Assembly (NCBI GenBank): GCA_003278925.1
Contig: QCCN01000004.1
Coordinates: 46,052 to 110,051, forward strand
DNA length: 64,000 nucleotides
Source of the DNA: Prochlorococcus sp. AG-347-L17
Lineage (GTDB): Bacteria > Cyanobacteriota > Cyanobacteriia > PCC-6307 > Cyanobiaceae
Reading direction: 5' to 3'
Shown: piece by piece, positions 1-6,751 of the stretch
Position numbering within the stretch: the first letter of the stretch is position 1
Layout of the letters: every line of letters begins with the position of its first letter
Made by a program: the position numbers and the translations under genes
The notes under the pieces: generated by a model
What the model saw: the letters and a program-made list of their open reading frames with translations, nothing else
The model's database searches: none
Told to the model about the DNA's origin: nothing

Positions 1-23
1 AAAAATCTGGTGTATTAATTCCA

Positions 24-773
24 TTAACGTTTTATTGCCACTTGCCAATAAGGATAATCTAAATTTGATTTTTCTCTAATTAATTGTAATTTTCTAGAAT
101 TTATTTTTACTACTATTCCATCTGTTGGATATTTACTAAAAAGCTTCCCTTCTAGCCATTGTTTTCTAAATAATTGAACTTGGCTCGTAAAGTTGCATGA
201 AATATCCTGAGGGATCGTGAAGCCAAGCTTTGAAAGACTTTTTTTGGACTCATATTGGTTAAGCGTTGAATTAAGTATTTGAAATGCGCAGAAGCTAAGA
301 CTTTCATAAAATCCTTCTTTAGCTCTTAGAAATCCAGAGGCGATTCTCTGGGAGATATTTGGAATTTGGTTGGGAGCATATAATTCACCTCTAACTTGAA
401 GAACTCCTCTTAAAGGGAGTTTATTGGGAATGTCTTGGACTTTAATAAGTTTACTAGTAACGTCTGCCCCTTTTCTTGAAATTGCTTTCTCAAAGGTTCC
501 ATTCCTATATTGCAAAGCAATAGCACAACCATCAATTTTTGGTTCAATTAATAATCTGGTATCTACTGATAATCCTTTCAAAAATTCATCTATTGAATCC
601 TTTTCTAATGAAGGTAAAACTAGTTTATTTTTCTTTTTAAAGTAATCACAATTTGGGTTTGTTCTTAATAAATTTTTTTCAAGTTGTTCGAACTGCTTAT
701 CAGAGATTAAAGCATTACCATTTCTATAATTATCGTCATACCATTCAATTCGTTCTTCTAAATAAGTCTTCAT
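24..773 (-). CDS. Stand-alone NAD+-dependent DNA ligase adenylation domain (LigA-like, truncated)
   Basis: The 249-aa protein matches the front half of bacterial LigA. It has a shortened Ia-like NAD-binding region (about residues 1-45), a PSLEK segment (54-58) like the SLDN/SLDK motif, the nucleotidyl lysine motif KIDG (79-82), a following SRKGADVT segment, motif RGELY (128-132), TDGIVVK (217-223), and a final WQVAIK carrying the motif V lysine (248). It stops one residue later, so the OB fold, zinc finger, HhH and BRCT domains of full LigA (about 670 aa) are absent. Known chemistry suggests self-adenylation from NAD+, but nick sealing without the OB fold is doubtful. Its ATG directly abuts the stop of the upstream 68-aa gene, so the two are probably co-transcribed. 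It may be a decayed ligase or a repurposed nucleotidyltransferase. Confidence 0.85.
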   Translation of the reverse strand: MKTYLEERIEWYDDNYRNGNALISDKQFEQLEKNLLRTNPNCDYFKKKNKLVLPSLEKDSIDEFLKGLSVDTRLLIEPKIDGCAIALQYRNGTFEKAISRKGADVTSKLIKVQDIPNKLPLRGVLQVRGELYAPNQIPNISQRIASGFLRAKEGFYESLSFCAFQILNSTLNQYESKKSLSKLGFTIPQDISCNFTSQVQLFRKQWLEGKLFSKYPTDGIVVKINSRKLQLIREKSNLDYPYWQVAIKR

Positions 774-980
774 TTAATAAGATGGCTTAAGTTTTTGGTA
801 AGGTATCCAACTTGGTTTATCTATAATCCATTTTTCTCTATCTTCATATTTAACAGTCCATAAAAGAAATGAAGAAATTTCTTTTAGAGTTATGCCAACC
901 AAATATCTTGTTTTTGGACTTATTGATATAAATCCAAATAATAATATTAATAAAATAAGTTTAAACATACCTTTAATCAT
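774..980 (-). CDS. Small membrane protein, unknown function
   Basis: This 68-aa protein is not recognised. Residues about 5-20 are strongly hydrophobic and form one predicted membrane segment. The rest is Trp- and Lys-rich (EKWIIDKPSWIPYQKLKP). Its stop codon directly abuts the ATG of the ligase-domain gene, so the two are probably one transcript. A functional link is unproven. Confidence 0.6.
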   Translation of the reverse strand: MIKGMFKLILLILLFGFISISPKTRYLVGITLKEISSFLLWTVKYEDREKWIIDKPSWIPYQKLKPSY

Positions 981-1010
981 TTAAAAACTTAGCGTAATTT
1001 TTGCGAACTT

Positions 1011-1268
1011 TTAATTAATGCAATTCTTATAACCTTCTATCTTTGCTAGTTCATCAATATTCAAACCTGTTTCCTCTAGTAAAGTTTCTCCTATATCGTC
1101 CTTATTAAATTTAGTTAAAGCTCCTTTGGTAGAGTAAATAATACATTGGTTTTTGTATTTTGCTTCTTTGATAACAGGTGATAAATAAAAACCAAACAAG
1201 ATGATAAAAGCCCCATAGGTTACAACTTTTCTATGGTTTTTCCACCATTCATAAAATTTATTAGACAC
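1011..1268 (-). CDS. Small single-span membrane protein with Cys pair (PVIK-x-AK-x-K family)
   Basis: The 85-aa protein starts at GTG. A basic Trp-rich N-terminus (about 1-16) precedes one membrane helix (about 17-32), then SPVIKEAKYKNQC and a tail containing a second Cys near the C-terminus. The motif after the helix closely resembles YPVIKHAKNKLDC in the 143-aa protein at 28743-29174, so I read them as paralogs. With a cytoplasmic basic N-terminus, the two Cys would sit in the periplasm or lumen. Function unknown. Confidence 0.6.
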   Translation of the reverse strand: MSNKFYEWWKNHRKVVTYGAFIILFGFYLSPVIKEAKYKNQCIIYSTKGALTKFNKDDIGETLLEETGLNIDELAKIEGYKNCIN

Positions 1269-1337
1269 GAAAAATAAATGAATTTTTTCTATTTTAAATT
1301 GACTGTCAACAAATTACTTTAGAAATTTAAGGATTGG

Positions 1338-1574
1338 TTAATTTATTGTTTTTTCATTAATAGATTTAACCCAAGAATAATATCTTGATTTTCTAATCCT
1401 TTGCTCTTTCGAGACTAATCTATCCGCAGATTCTAGGGGTGATTCTCCTTTCTCAACTTTTGTTGTAATAGAAATACCAAAACCTTTTGCTTCAATTTTT
1501 GCAATGCCACCCTCTAAAAATAATAAAAAAGACCAACCTTTGTTCCATCCTAAATAGAAGGGATTTCGATACAT
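1338..1574 (-). CDS. Conserved-type hypothetical protein
   Basis: A 78-aa ATG-start protein with an aromatic N-terminus (MYRNPFYLGWNKGWSFLLFLEGG) written here only in part: MYRNPFYLGWNKGW, then a short hydrophobic stretch, then a basic tail ending near KSRYYSW. There is no clear membrane helix. It looks like a structured small cyanobacterial protein, but I do not recognise the family. Confidence 0.55.
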   Translation of the reverse strand: MYRNPFYLGWNKGWSFLLFLEGGIAKIEAKGFGISITTKVEKGESPLESADRLVSKEQRIRKSRYYSWVKSINEKTIN

Positions 1575-1713
1575 TGCATTCTTTTGGAGATACTCTTTAA
1601 TGATATTTTCCTTTTCAAGGAGTTACTTGTATTCACTATTACCAAATAAGAAGTTTACGGCTGATTATTTCTGGAAAGTAATTTTAGTATTTAAATAATT
1701 ACCAGAGGAATAC

Positions 1714-1742
1714 TTGACGCCCAAGAGTAGTACATTTATATT
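1714..1742 (+). promoter_or_regulatory. Sigma70-type promoter for the two-gene unit at 1766
   Basis: TTGACG (1714-1719) and TATATT (1737-1742) are separated by exactly 17 bases, close to the consensus layout. The ATG lies 24 bases after the -10 box, so the 5' UTR would be short. This is one of the clearest consensus promoters in the window. Confidence 0.6.
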
Positions 1743-1765
1743 AATAGTACAACTGTATTATCTTC

Positions 1766-2056
1766 ATGACTTCAGGAGTCGCTAATGTTCGGACTTATTT
1801 TTATCGTGGCAGCCTTATTGACACCCCAACTGGCTGGTTGTTTAACAAAAAAAGTGGTTTATTAATTTTTTTTGAGAGTTATAAGAAATCTGTATCTAAT
1901 AACTCACAAGTATATACTCATCTTTTCTATGCAAATGAATTAGGTGAACCAGCCCAAATTAAAAATTCAAGACTTCATTCTATTGAGTGTGCTTGTGAAA
2001 CATGGAATGAATTAATTTCAGGAGGTTGGCAAATTGTTACTAATAAATTCCAGTAA
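1766..2056 (+). CDS. DUF1651-like protein
   Basis: The 96-aa protein has the layout I associate with DUF1651, a short picocyanobacterial family: a GWL...SGLLI segment near residue 22 and a C-terminal W-x4-SGGWQ segment. No catalytic motif or membrane segment is visible. A consensus-like promoter sits just upstream. The next gene starts two bases after its stop, so they form an operon. The family name is my recognition of the pattern and could be wrong. Function unknown. Confidence 0.6.
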   Translation: MTSGVANVRTYFYRGSLIDTPTGWLFNKKSGLLIFFESYKKSVSNNSQVYTHLFYANELGEPAQIKNSRLHSIECACETWNELISGGWQIVTNKFQ

Positions 2057-2058
2057 TC

Positions 2059-2292
2059 ATGATCAAGGTAAATCCATCAAAATGGGAATATCTAAAAGAA
2101 TCTACCCTAAAACGAAAACGAACAAAGATTTGTATTACTTGCAATCACTTTCGCTTCAGCACTACAGAAACTTTTGCTACTATCTTGATCTGTCCAAAAT
2201 ACGAAAAACGCATACCACAGGGTGATCATTTACTTAAAGGCTATGAGTATTGGCAAAAAAATAGGACGATATTTTCCCCTGAAGCATCTTAA
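2059..2292 (+). CDS. Small Cys-containing hypothetical protein
   Basis: A 77-aa protein starting two bases after the stop of the DUF1651-like gene, so probably translated from the same message. It has a basic N-terminal half (LKRKRTK) followed by CITC and a later Cys in LICPKYEKR, which could be part of a metal site or zinc ribbon. Two His/Trp-rich segments follow. A competing frame at 2034-2225 overlaps it and is rejected. Function unknown. Confidence 0.6.
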   Translation: MIKVNPSKWEYLKESTLKRKRTKICITCNHFRFSTTETFATILICPKYEKRIPQGDHLLKGYEYWQKNRTIFSPEAS

Positions 2293-2391
2293 TCTTTCTC
2301 TAATAAACTTCTCTAGGTTCAGATATTTAATTATGTAAACAAAGCATTATTTTATACAACTTAAAAAATTCTTTTTAAGTAATTTTGAAGC

Positions 2392-2493
2392 ATGATTCAA
2401 TTCTACTTTTCCATATTTTTATTGGTTGTGCTTACATTTTTTGCACTTTTATTAGATGCACCAGAATTGGCATCTTTAATTCAAACATTTTAG
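2392..2493 (+). CDS. 33-aa single-helix membrane peptide
   Basis: The frame reads MIQFYFSIFLLVVLTFFALL, then LDAPELASLIQTF. It is almost all one hydrophobic helix with a short acidic tail, like small photosynthetic-complex subunits, but I cannot assign it to a known subunit. An 8-bp inverted repeat follows the stop (2501-2524). Confidence 0.45.
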   Translation: MIQFYFSIFLLVVLTFFALLLDAPELASLIQTF

Positions 2494-2500
2494 AAAATAA

Positions 2501-2530
2501 TAAATCAGCATTTTTACTGATTTACTTTCT
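2501..2530 (+). terminator. Possible weak terminator after the 33-aa ORF
   Basis: TAAATCAG (2501-2508) pairs perfectly with CTGATTTA (2517-2524) around an 8-base loop, followed by ACTTTCTT with a few T residues. The stem is AT-rich and the T-tract poor, so this is only a candidate. Confidence 0.35.
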
Positions 2531-2575
2531 TAATGAGTAAGGCGTAGGTTTATCTTGTTGAATAGGAGGGATCTA

Positions 2576-2617
2576 ATGATTGACAGTCCACCAGAGGAGT
2601 TAAATTATAAAATTTAA
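2576..2617 (+). CDS. Candidate 13-aa leader or micro-ORF
   Basis: AGGAGGG lies just upstream of an ATG that encodes MIDSPPEELNYKI and then stops. A strong ribosome binding site in front of such a short frame, with a stem-loop terminator shortly after, suggests a micropeptide or a small RNA that happens to contain the frame. No homology is known to me. Confidence 0.3.
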   Translation: MIDSPPEELNYKI

Positions 2618-2643
2618 ATCTAGATGAAACTAATGCTAAATCT

Positions 2644-2678
2644 GGAATGAATCTTCAATTTGATATTCATTCCTTTTT
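2644..2678 (+). terminator. Rho-independent-type terminator
   Basis: GGAATGAAT (2644-2652) is perfectly complementary to ATTCATTCC (2665-2673), with a 12-base loop, and TTTTT follows directly. It closes the short transcription unit that contains the 13-codon frame. Confidence 0.6.
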
Positions 2679-2788
2679 AATTTCTTTCTAAAAAATTTAA
2701 ATTATAAGTATTAAATTTTAAAAGTAAAAAAATCTGTTTATATTAGAATGATTTTATGCCTAAGTCTCTTCTTAGAAAGTGGTTAACT

Positions 2789-2971
2789 TTACCTGAATCC
2801 AAAACCAGTTTTTTGTTCTTCTTTTTCTTCCCATTCATTAATAATTAGTTTTAGTAAACTTTTAAGTTCTGAATTCGAAGCATCAGTATCTTTTTGAAGA
2901 TTTATACAAATGTTTTTTATTTCTTCAATAGCATTATCAATTAATATTGTTTTTTGATTTGGATTAGCCAT
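2789..2971 (-). CDS. Small acidic hypothetical protein
   Basis: The 60-aa ATG-start protein is predicted mostly helical, with many Ile/Leu and Glu/Lys. It has an ASNSELKSLLKLIINEWEEKEE segment, given here in part as SELKSLLKLIINEW. No membrane segment or known motif. It lies 6 bp downstream of the 65-aa gene on the same strand, so they are probably co-transcribed. Confidence 0.55.
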   Translation of the reverse strand: MANPNQKTILIDNAIEEIKNICINLQKDTDASNSELKSLLKLIINEWEEKEEQKTGFGFR

Positions 2972-2977
2972 AGAATT

Positions 2978-3175
2978 TCAAAATGCTCCGTTACAGTTGA
3001 ACCCACTGCAGTTAATAACCCTGAAAACATTCATTACAAAGTTGTGGAATCTTTCATCATAAAAAAATGCCCAGGTTGTAAATATAGCAAAACCAGAGAC
3101 AGCAAAAGCAGCATATTGAAGCCAATGTATTCCATAGATATCCAATCCATTTTTATCAAAATCAGAATTACTCAA
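2978..3175 (-). CDS. Small single-span membrane protein with C-terminal Cys pair
   Basis: A 65-aa protein with a TTG start. Residues about 19-37 form a hydrophobic helix (WLQYAAFAVSGFAIFTTWAF). The C-terminal tail contains two Cys (NCSGFNCNG). I choose this strand over the overlapping 105-aa plus-strand frame because its composition is that of a normal membrane protein and it fits a minus-strand run with hli. Function unknown. Confidence 0.5.
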   Translation of the reverse strand: MSNSDFDKNGLDIYGIHWLQYAAFAVSGFAIFTTWAFFYDERFHNFVMNVFRVINCSGFNCNGAF

Positions 3176-3275
3176 TTGCTTTTTTTACTTATGATAAAAA
3201 TTTTTTTTTTAAAAGGAGAGTTTGTTTTGAATGAGAGATTTATTTTTTTCTTTAAGACCTTAATGAATTGATAGT

Positions 3276-3530
3276 TTAAATAAAACCCGGTATTATCCAC
3301 CCAAAAAAACCGTAGTTTATTATCAAAGCTAAAAAACCAATCATAGCTAATCTCCCATTTGTTATTTCGGCATTTTTCCAAAATTTACCCATGTAGTTTT
3401 TATTTTTTTTCGAATTTTGATCTATCAAATAATTTGGTTCTAAAGGTTCTTGTAACCTTTTGATGGCATATAGAGAGAATTGAATTGTAATTGCGATGAT
3501 AACAACTATAAAACTAGTAAGTGCATCCAT
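3276..3530 (-). CDS. High-light-inducible (Hli/HLIP) chlorophyll-binding protein, two-helix variant
   Basis: The C-terminal part has the Hli chlorophyll-binding signature AEITNGRLAMIGF (residues 54-66), with Glu55, Asn58 and Arg60 in the ligand and ion-pair positions, followed by a hydrophobic segment ending in GWIIPG. Hli proteins are single-helix relatives of plant light-harvesting proteins; they bind chlorophyll and carotenoid in the thylakoid and help dissipate energy and protect photosystem II during stress. At 84 aa this copy also carries a hydrophobic N-terminal segment (about 6-22), so it may span the membrane twice. The overlapping minus-strand frame at 3172-3381 is a shadow. Confidence 0.88.
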   Translation of the reverse strand: MDALTSFIVVIIAITIQFSLYAIKRLQEPLEPNYLIDQNSKKNKNYMGKFWKNAEITNGRLAMIGFLALIINYGFFGWIIPGFI

Positions 3531-3882
3531 TTTTAGATTTCATGTGTGATCAATTAGTAAGCCAAAGAGTAAATGACATTTGTGTACATCAAACATTTCC
3601 TCATTTCTGCTTTATTCACAGAGGAAAATTTAACTTGAATTATTAAAGAATGTAACATATTTAAAAAAAATTAGTATGAATTCTTACTTTTTCTTTGGAT
3701 TTCACATTTTTAAGTACTTTAATGTTACATTTATGTATCAGTAACATCTCAGCACTAATCTTAATTGAATTACAGAATTAGCTTTAAAGTTTTAACTTTA
3801 ATCAGATAAAATTTAGAAAAATTTTTATAAGGAATATATTTTCAATGTTATTTATTTAAAGTATTTTAATAACTAGAAATTA
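3531..3882. other. Intergenic region upstream of hli
   Basis: This gap of about 350 bp has no convincing gene. It holds repeated ATGTAACAT/ATGTTACAT-like words (around 3649, 3721 and 3740), which may be part of stress regulation of hli, but no regulator can be named. The rest is featureless AT-rich DNA. Confidence 0.4.
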
Positions 3883-4002
3883 TTATTTTTGTTTGATTTC
3901 AGGAAGGTAGAATTTATTGCCTAATGTGTAACCAATTGACATTAAAACGAACCCAATAAGTTGAGGTAGGTGAGAATTTGCTAGAGAGATTTTTTCAATC
4001 AT
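3883..4002 (-). CDS. 39-aa small membrane protein
   Basis: The frame starts MIEKISLANSHLPQLIGF and continues with a hydrophobic segment and a YTLGNKFYLPE tail. Pro and Gly positions and the polar ends look like a real small membrane peptide. No named family recognised. Confidence 0.5.
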   Translation of the reverse strand: MIEKISLANSHLPQLIGFVLMSIGYTLGNKFYLPEIKQK

Positions 4003-4053
4003 TTCTCAATTTATAAATTTCTATGATAATAAAATTTTTTAAATACTGTAAGT

Positions 4054-4227
4054 CTATTTTCTTTTTGATTCTTTAATCTCCCCAGATTTTTTTAGTGAAT
4101 TAACAAGTCTTTCATTTTCTGTTTTTAAATTTTCCAATGCGGATTTTGTGAATTGTTCTTTAGCCTCAAATTTTGCTGAACTTATAACTTTTTTATTAGG
4201 GAGTTTTTTCTTCGGTTCTGACTTCAT
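4054..4227 (-). CDS. Small basic coiled-coil-like protein
   Basis: I start this at the internal ATG (57 aa, MKSEPKKKLPNKK) rather than the TTG four codons upstream. It is Lys-rich with a helical C-terminal half, SALENLKTENERLVNSLKKS. That segment aligns with SKLEVLTNENDFLVKNLKKA in the small protein at 8039-8164, so the two look paralogous. Function unknown. Confidence 0.55.
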   Translation of the reverse strand: MKSEPKKKLPNKKVISSAKFEAKEQFTKSALENLKTENERLVNSLKKSGEIKESKRK

Positions 4228-4326
4228 ATTAAACAGCAATTTAAAAAATTTTAGAAGTTATTTTTTTTGAGTTAGGTATTATTTTTTACAGTTTTCTGGT
4301 TAATAATATTTGTTTACATAGACAAA

Positions 4327-4539
4327 TTAATCTTTATCTTTTGGGAGCCTTAACCATCCAGTAGTCCATTCTGATTTTAGTTTTGCCCATGCGATTCTTT
4401 TAATATCTTTCTTATTTTTGGTAGGAAAAATATCAACCCATCTATCTTCATTTTTCCCACCATAAGCTTTAACTTGAAAATGCCTATTACCATTAATTGT
4501 TTTTGGTGCTGTCCAACACAAAGTAGGCGGCCATTTCAT
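4327..4539 (-). CDS. Trp-rich small protein (TIGR02450-like)
   Basis: The 70-aa protein has the spacing I associate with the TIGR02450 Trp-rich family: a W-x-A start, NRHFQVKAY, a DRWV segment, a basic IKRIAWAKLKSEW segment and GWLRL at the end. The family is conserved in cyanobacteria and other marine bacteria, with unknown function. It is soluble, with no Cys pair or catalytic motif. Confidence 0.65.
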   Translation of the reverse strand: MKWPPTLCWTAPKTINGNRHFQVKAYGGKNEDRWVDIFPTKNKKDIKRIAWAKLKSEWTTGWLRLPKDKD

Positions 4540-4562
4540 GAGAAATTTTAAAACTTAAAAAA

Positions 4563-4649
4563 CTAAAGGTTGCTTTGCCCAGTTAACACTAAACCATAAT
4601 ATGCAATCGTACCAAGGATAAGTATGATTCCAAGTATTCTAATAATCAT
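4563..4649 (-). CDS. 28-aa single-helix membrane peptide
   Basis: The frame encodes MIIRILGIILILGTIAYYGL followed by VLTGQSNL, essentially one membrane helix with a short polar tail. It has the size of small photosystem or cytochrome b6f subunits, but I cannot match it to one. Confidence 0.4.
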   Translation of the reverse strand: MIIRILGIILILGTIAYYGLVLTGQSNL

Positions 4650-4719
4650 GATTTAATATTTTTAAATTCAGATTATATTAGAGAAATTTTATAAATTTGC
4701 GTTGAAGATTTAATATTTT

Positions 4720-4929
4720 CTAATTTTTCCTTTTTTTATTTCTAACTATGGAGTGGCAAGATTCAGGATGCCATTCATTCTGAATTTTGCCAATAAAATC
4801 ATAAATAAATGAATCGGGACATCCAGTTTTTTTTTGAAGTTCTGAAAGTTCTTCTTTAATGAATTCATATACACTCGTTATTACCCCTAAATTATCTTCT
4901 TGGGAGGGAGCCCATTTATTATTCTCCAT
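4720..4929 (-). CDS. Hypothetical protein
   Basis: A 69-aa soluble protein with a helical acidic core (EFIKEELSELQKKTG) and a basic tail (RNKKRKN). It overlaps the end of the upstream 63-aa gene by 11 bp, implying co-translation. No motif recognised. Confidence 0.55.
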   Translation of the reverse strand: MENNKWAPSQEDNLGVITSVYEFIKEELSELQKKTGCPDSFIYDFIGKIQNEWHPESCHSIVRNKKRKN

Positions 4930-5110
4930 TAATATTTTTTAGATTATTTTCCACAATATCGTAATAGGTTATGCCTCCATAATCAGCATCTGAACAACAT
5001 AAATCTCCATATAGTTCCTCTAACAAATCGTAAGCATCTGAATACTTATCAAAACTTTGAGCTGTTAATTCGTCTTCTTTCCCATCAATTCTAATTATTT
5101 TATACGTCAT
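4919..5110 (-). CDS. Small acidic hypothetical protein
   Basis: The 63-aa protein starts MTYKIIRIDGKEDELTAQSF and contains a YSDAYDLLEELYGDLCCSDAD segment, given in part as DAYDLLEELYGDLCC. The strand-helix layout resembles short acidic proteins found in picocyanobacteria and their phages, but I cannot name the family. Its 3' end overlaps the next gene by 11 bp. Confidence 0.55.
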   Translation of the reverse strand: MTYKIIRIDGKEDELTAQSFDKYSDAYDLLEELYGDLCCSDADYGGITYYDIVENNLKNINGE

Positions 5111-5171
5111 ATTTTACTTAGATGCAAAAAGTATTTTTTTGATTCATTAGCTCATCCTATAAATAAAAATC

Positions 5172-5378
5172 TTATTTAGGAGTATTAGTTGGGTAAAGCT
5201 TCTGAATTTTATTTTTCTGAATTTCTATTTTTCTTATTTCATATTTTTTTGCCATTATTTTTCTGATAAATAATTGTGGGATAAGCCAAATTAACGCAAT
5301 AGCTATAGCCATGAAAGCAGGATTTCTCCACGTTAACCTTATAATCTCTTGTATAAATTCTTGATTGAAAATTTCCAT
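5172..5378 (-). CDS. Small single-span membrane protein
   Basis: A 68-aa protein with an amphipathic N-terminus, one hydrophobic helix (about residues 20-40, AFMAIAIALIWLIPQLFI) and a basic, Ile/Lys-rich tail that may lie along the membrane. It diverges from the SDR gene across a region holding a long inverted repeat. Function unknown. Confidence 0.55.
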   Translation of the reverse strand: MEIFNQEFIQEIIRLTWRNPAFMAIAIALIWLIPQLFIRKIMAKKYEIRKIEIQKNKIQKLYPTNTPK

Positions 5379-5430
5379 ACATTAAATTTTGATGATAAAA
5401 ATATCTTTGCTTTCTTTTATTAAATTTTTT

Positions 5431-5477
5431 AAAATTCCTTACTTATCATAACCTTAAAAAATCTAATAAGGAATTTT
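5431..5477. repeat. 11-bp inverted repeat between divergent genes
   Basis: AAAATTCCTTA (5431-5441) is perfectly complementary to TAAGGAATTTT (5467-5477), with a 25-base spacer, and AAATTTTTT occurs outside both arms. It lies between two divergent starts, where a terminator is not expected, so it may be an operator or a 5' UTR stem-loop. Confidence 0.45.
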
Positions 5478-5552
5478 ATAAATTTTTTCTTTTTCTAGTT
5501 TGTTTTCTTTTATATTTGGATTTAGATTAATTTTTTATTTTTTAGTTTAGAG

Positions 5553-6218
5553 ATGTCTACTTATCTAATTACAGGATCAAATAGGGGTATTGGATTAGAA
5601 CTATGCAGGCAAATTCATAAGAGGGGAGATAATGTAATTGCAACGTGTAGGAAAGCTTCAAAAGAACTTAGAGATTTAGGAGTGAGAATTGAAGAGAATA
5701 TAGAAATTTCTTCTGATGAGTCGATAACAAATTTGTGTAAAAAACTATCTGGAGTTAATTTAGATTGCATAATTCATAATGCAGGAATTTATGAATTTAA
5801 TTCTTTCGAAAACTTAGATAAAAAAAGTATTTTTCGGCAATTTGAAGTTAATGCATTGAGCCCAATATGTATGACCCAATCACTTAAACACCTTTTAAAA
5901 AGATCTTCTAAAGTTGCTTTTATCACAAGTAGAATGGGATCTATTGAAGATAATTCATCTGGAAGTTCTTATGGCTACAGGATGTCTAAGGTAGCTTTGT
6001 CAATGGCAGCAAAATCACTTTCTATAGATTTATCAAGAGATGATATTTATATAGCTATTTTGCATCCTGGTTTAGTGAGTACAAGAATGACTGGCTTTAC
6101 AAGAAATGGAATTAGTCCTGAAGAATCAGCAAATGGCCTTTTAAAACGTATTGATTCTTTAAATAAAAATAACTCGGGTACGTTTTGGCATGCCAACGGA
6201 GAGGTTTTGCCTTGGTAA
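5553..6218 (+). CDS. Short-chain dehydrogenase/reductase (C-factor-like SDR)
   Basis: The 221-aa protein is a classical SDR. It has the Rossmann glycine motif TGSNRGIG (residues 7-14), NAG in HNAGIY, a Ser in the ITSRMGS segment, and the catalytic YRMSK about 25 residues later. The pattern with GPG-like HPGLVST resembles the CsgA/C-factor group. It is expected to reduce or oxidise a small carbonyl or alcohol with NAD(P)(H); the substrate cannot be read from sequence. It stands alone, downstream of a divergent inverted repeat. Confidence 0.88.
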   Translation: MSTYLITGSNRGIGLELCRQIHKRGDNVIATCRKASKELRDLGVRIEENIEISSDESITNLCKKLSGVNLDCIIHNAGIYEFNSFENLDKKSIFRQFEVNALSPICMTQSLKHLLKRSSKVAFITSRMGSIEDNSSGSSYGYRMSKVALSMAAKSLSIDLSRDDIYIAILHPGLVSTRMTGFTRNGISPEESANGLLKRIDSLNKNNSGTFWHANGEVLPW

Positions 6219-6350
6219 TATCTATATTTTTATTTTTAAGAGATTTATATTGTTAATTTGTTAAAAAACTTTTAAATTTTTAACGAATTTCTTTCCTTGT
6301 TTCATTCTTTTAGTTATCTTAAAAAAAACATTAGTAAAGGAGGTGATTCA

Positions 6351-6473
6351 TTGTCGTATCTACCGAAAAATGCGGTTATCAAAGGGGCCGTGAATTCAGT
6401 ATCTTCATCACATTCATCGGTCTCTTTTTCTTTGATTAAGAAAAAAGGTTTTATAATCAATAGATTTATATAA
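6351..6473 (+). CDS. Candidate 40-aa ORF with near-perfect extended Shine-Dalgarno
   Basis: AAAGGAGGTGAT (6336-6347) matches the full anti-Shine-Dalgarno end of 16S rRNA and sits just upstream of a TTG that opens a 40-codon frame beginning MSYLPKNAVIKGAVNSV. The frame is Ser- and Lys-rich with a hydrophobic basic tail. A strong terminator follows. In a genome where such ribosome sites are rare, this looks deliberate. It could instead be a small RNA using the sequence to bind 16S rRNA or to be sequestered. Not recognised. Confidence 0.5.
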   Translation: MSYLPKNAVIKGAVNSVSSSHSSVSFSLIKKKGFIINRFI

Positions 6474-6492
6474 ATCAGTTACTTAATAATTA

Positions 6493-6531
6493 AAAGCTCT
6501 GCACCTCATGAAGTTGCAGAGCTTTTTTTAC
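6493..6531 (+). terminator. Strong Rho-independent terminator
   Basis: AAAGCTCTGCA (6493-6503) pairs perfectly over 11 bp with TGCAGAGCTTT (6515-6525), with an 11-base loop, and the T-run continues to about 6529. It ends the short unit that starts near 6330. Confidence 0.85.
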
Positions 6532-6559
6532 GAATTTAAACAGTCTTTCAAAATTTACT

Positions 6560-6661
6560 CTATCTTTTTTGGCCGAAGTAAATTAAGGCTAAAAAAGAAA
6601 AAGTGCTTACCAAAGCTATTAAGTACCATCCAGTTGAGGAGTTGCTAGTTACTTCAGTCAT
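6560..6661 (-). CDS. 33-aa single-helix membrane peptide
   Basis: The frame encodes MTEVTSNSSTGWYLIALVST, then a hydrophobic stretch ending IYFGQKR. It has a polar N-terminus, one helix and a basic C-terminus. Its ATG directly abuts the stop of the upstream 29-aa frame, continuing a tightly packed run of four small genes. Function unknown. Confidence 0.55.
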   Translation of the reverse strand: MTEVTSNSSTGWYLIALVSTFSFLALIYFGQKR

Positions 6662-6751
6662 TTATTTTGATTTATCAGAGGAATTGATTATTTGAGTGAA
6701 AATCACAATTGATATCATTAAAAAAACTAAAAGGATGTAAGTTACGTTCAT
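6662..6751 (-). CDS. 29-aa single-helix membrane peptide
   Basis: The frame encodes MNVTYILLVFLMISIVIFTQ followed by IINSSDKSK. It directly abuts both the upstream 84-aa gene and the downstream 33-aa frame with no spacer, which argues for translation by reinitiation or coupling. Not recognised. Confidence 0.5.
   Translation of the reverse strand: MNVTYILLVFLMISIVIFTQIINSSDKSK

Noticed and set aside
34..773. Full-length LigA truncated by the window edge
   Set aside because: An in-frame stop codon lies inside the window at 24-26, so the end is real in this sequence.
2954..3271. 105-codon plus-strand frame
   Set aside because: It overlaps the minus-strand 65-aa membrane gene and reaches toward hli; low-complexity F-rich end and poor start context.
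6336..6347. Possible fragment of 16S rRNA 3' end
   Set aside because: Only the ribosome-binding complement occurs, on the message strand; no 16S body or 23S gene is adjacent.
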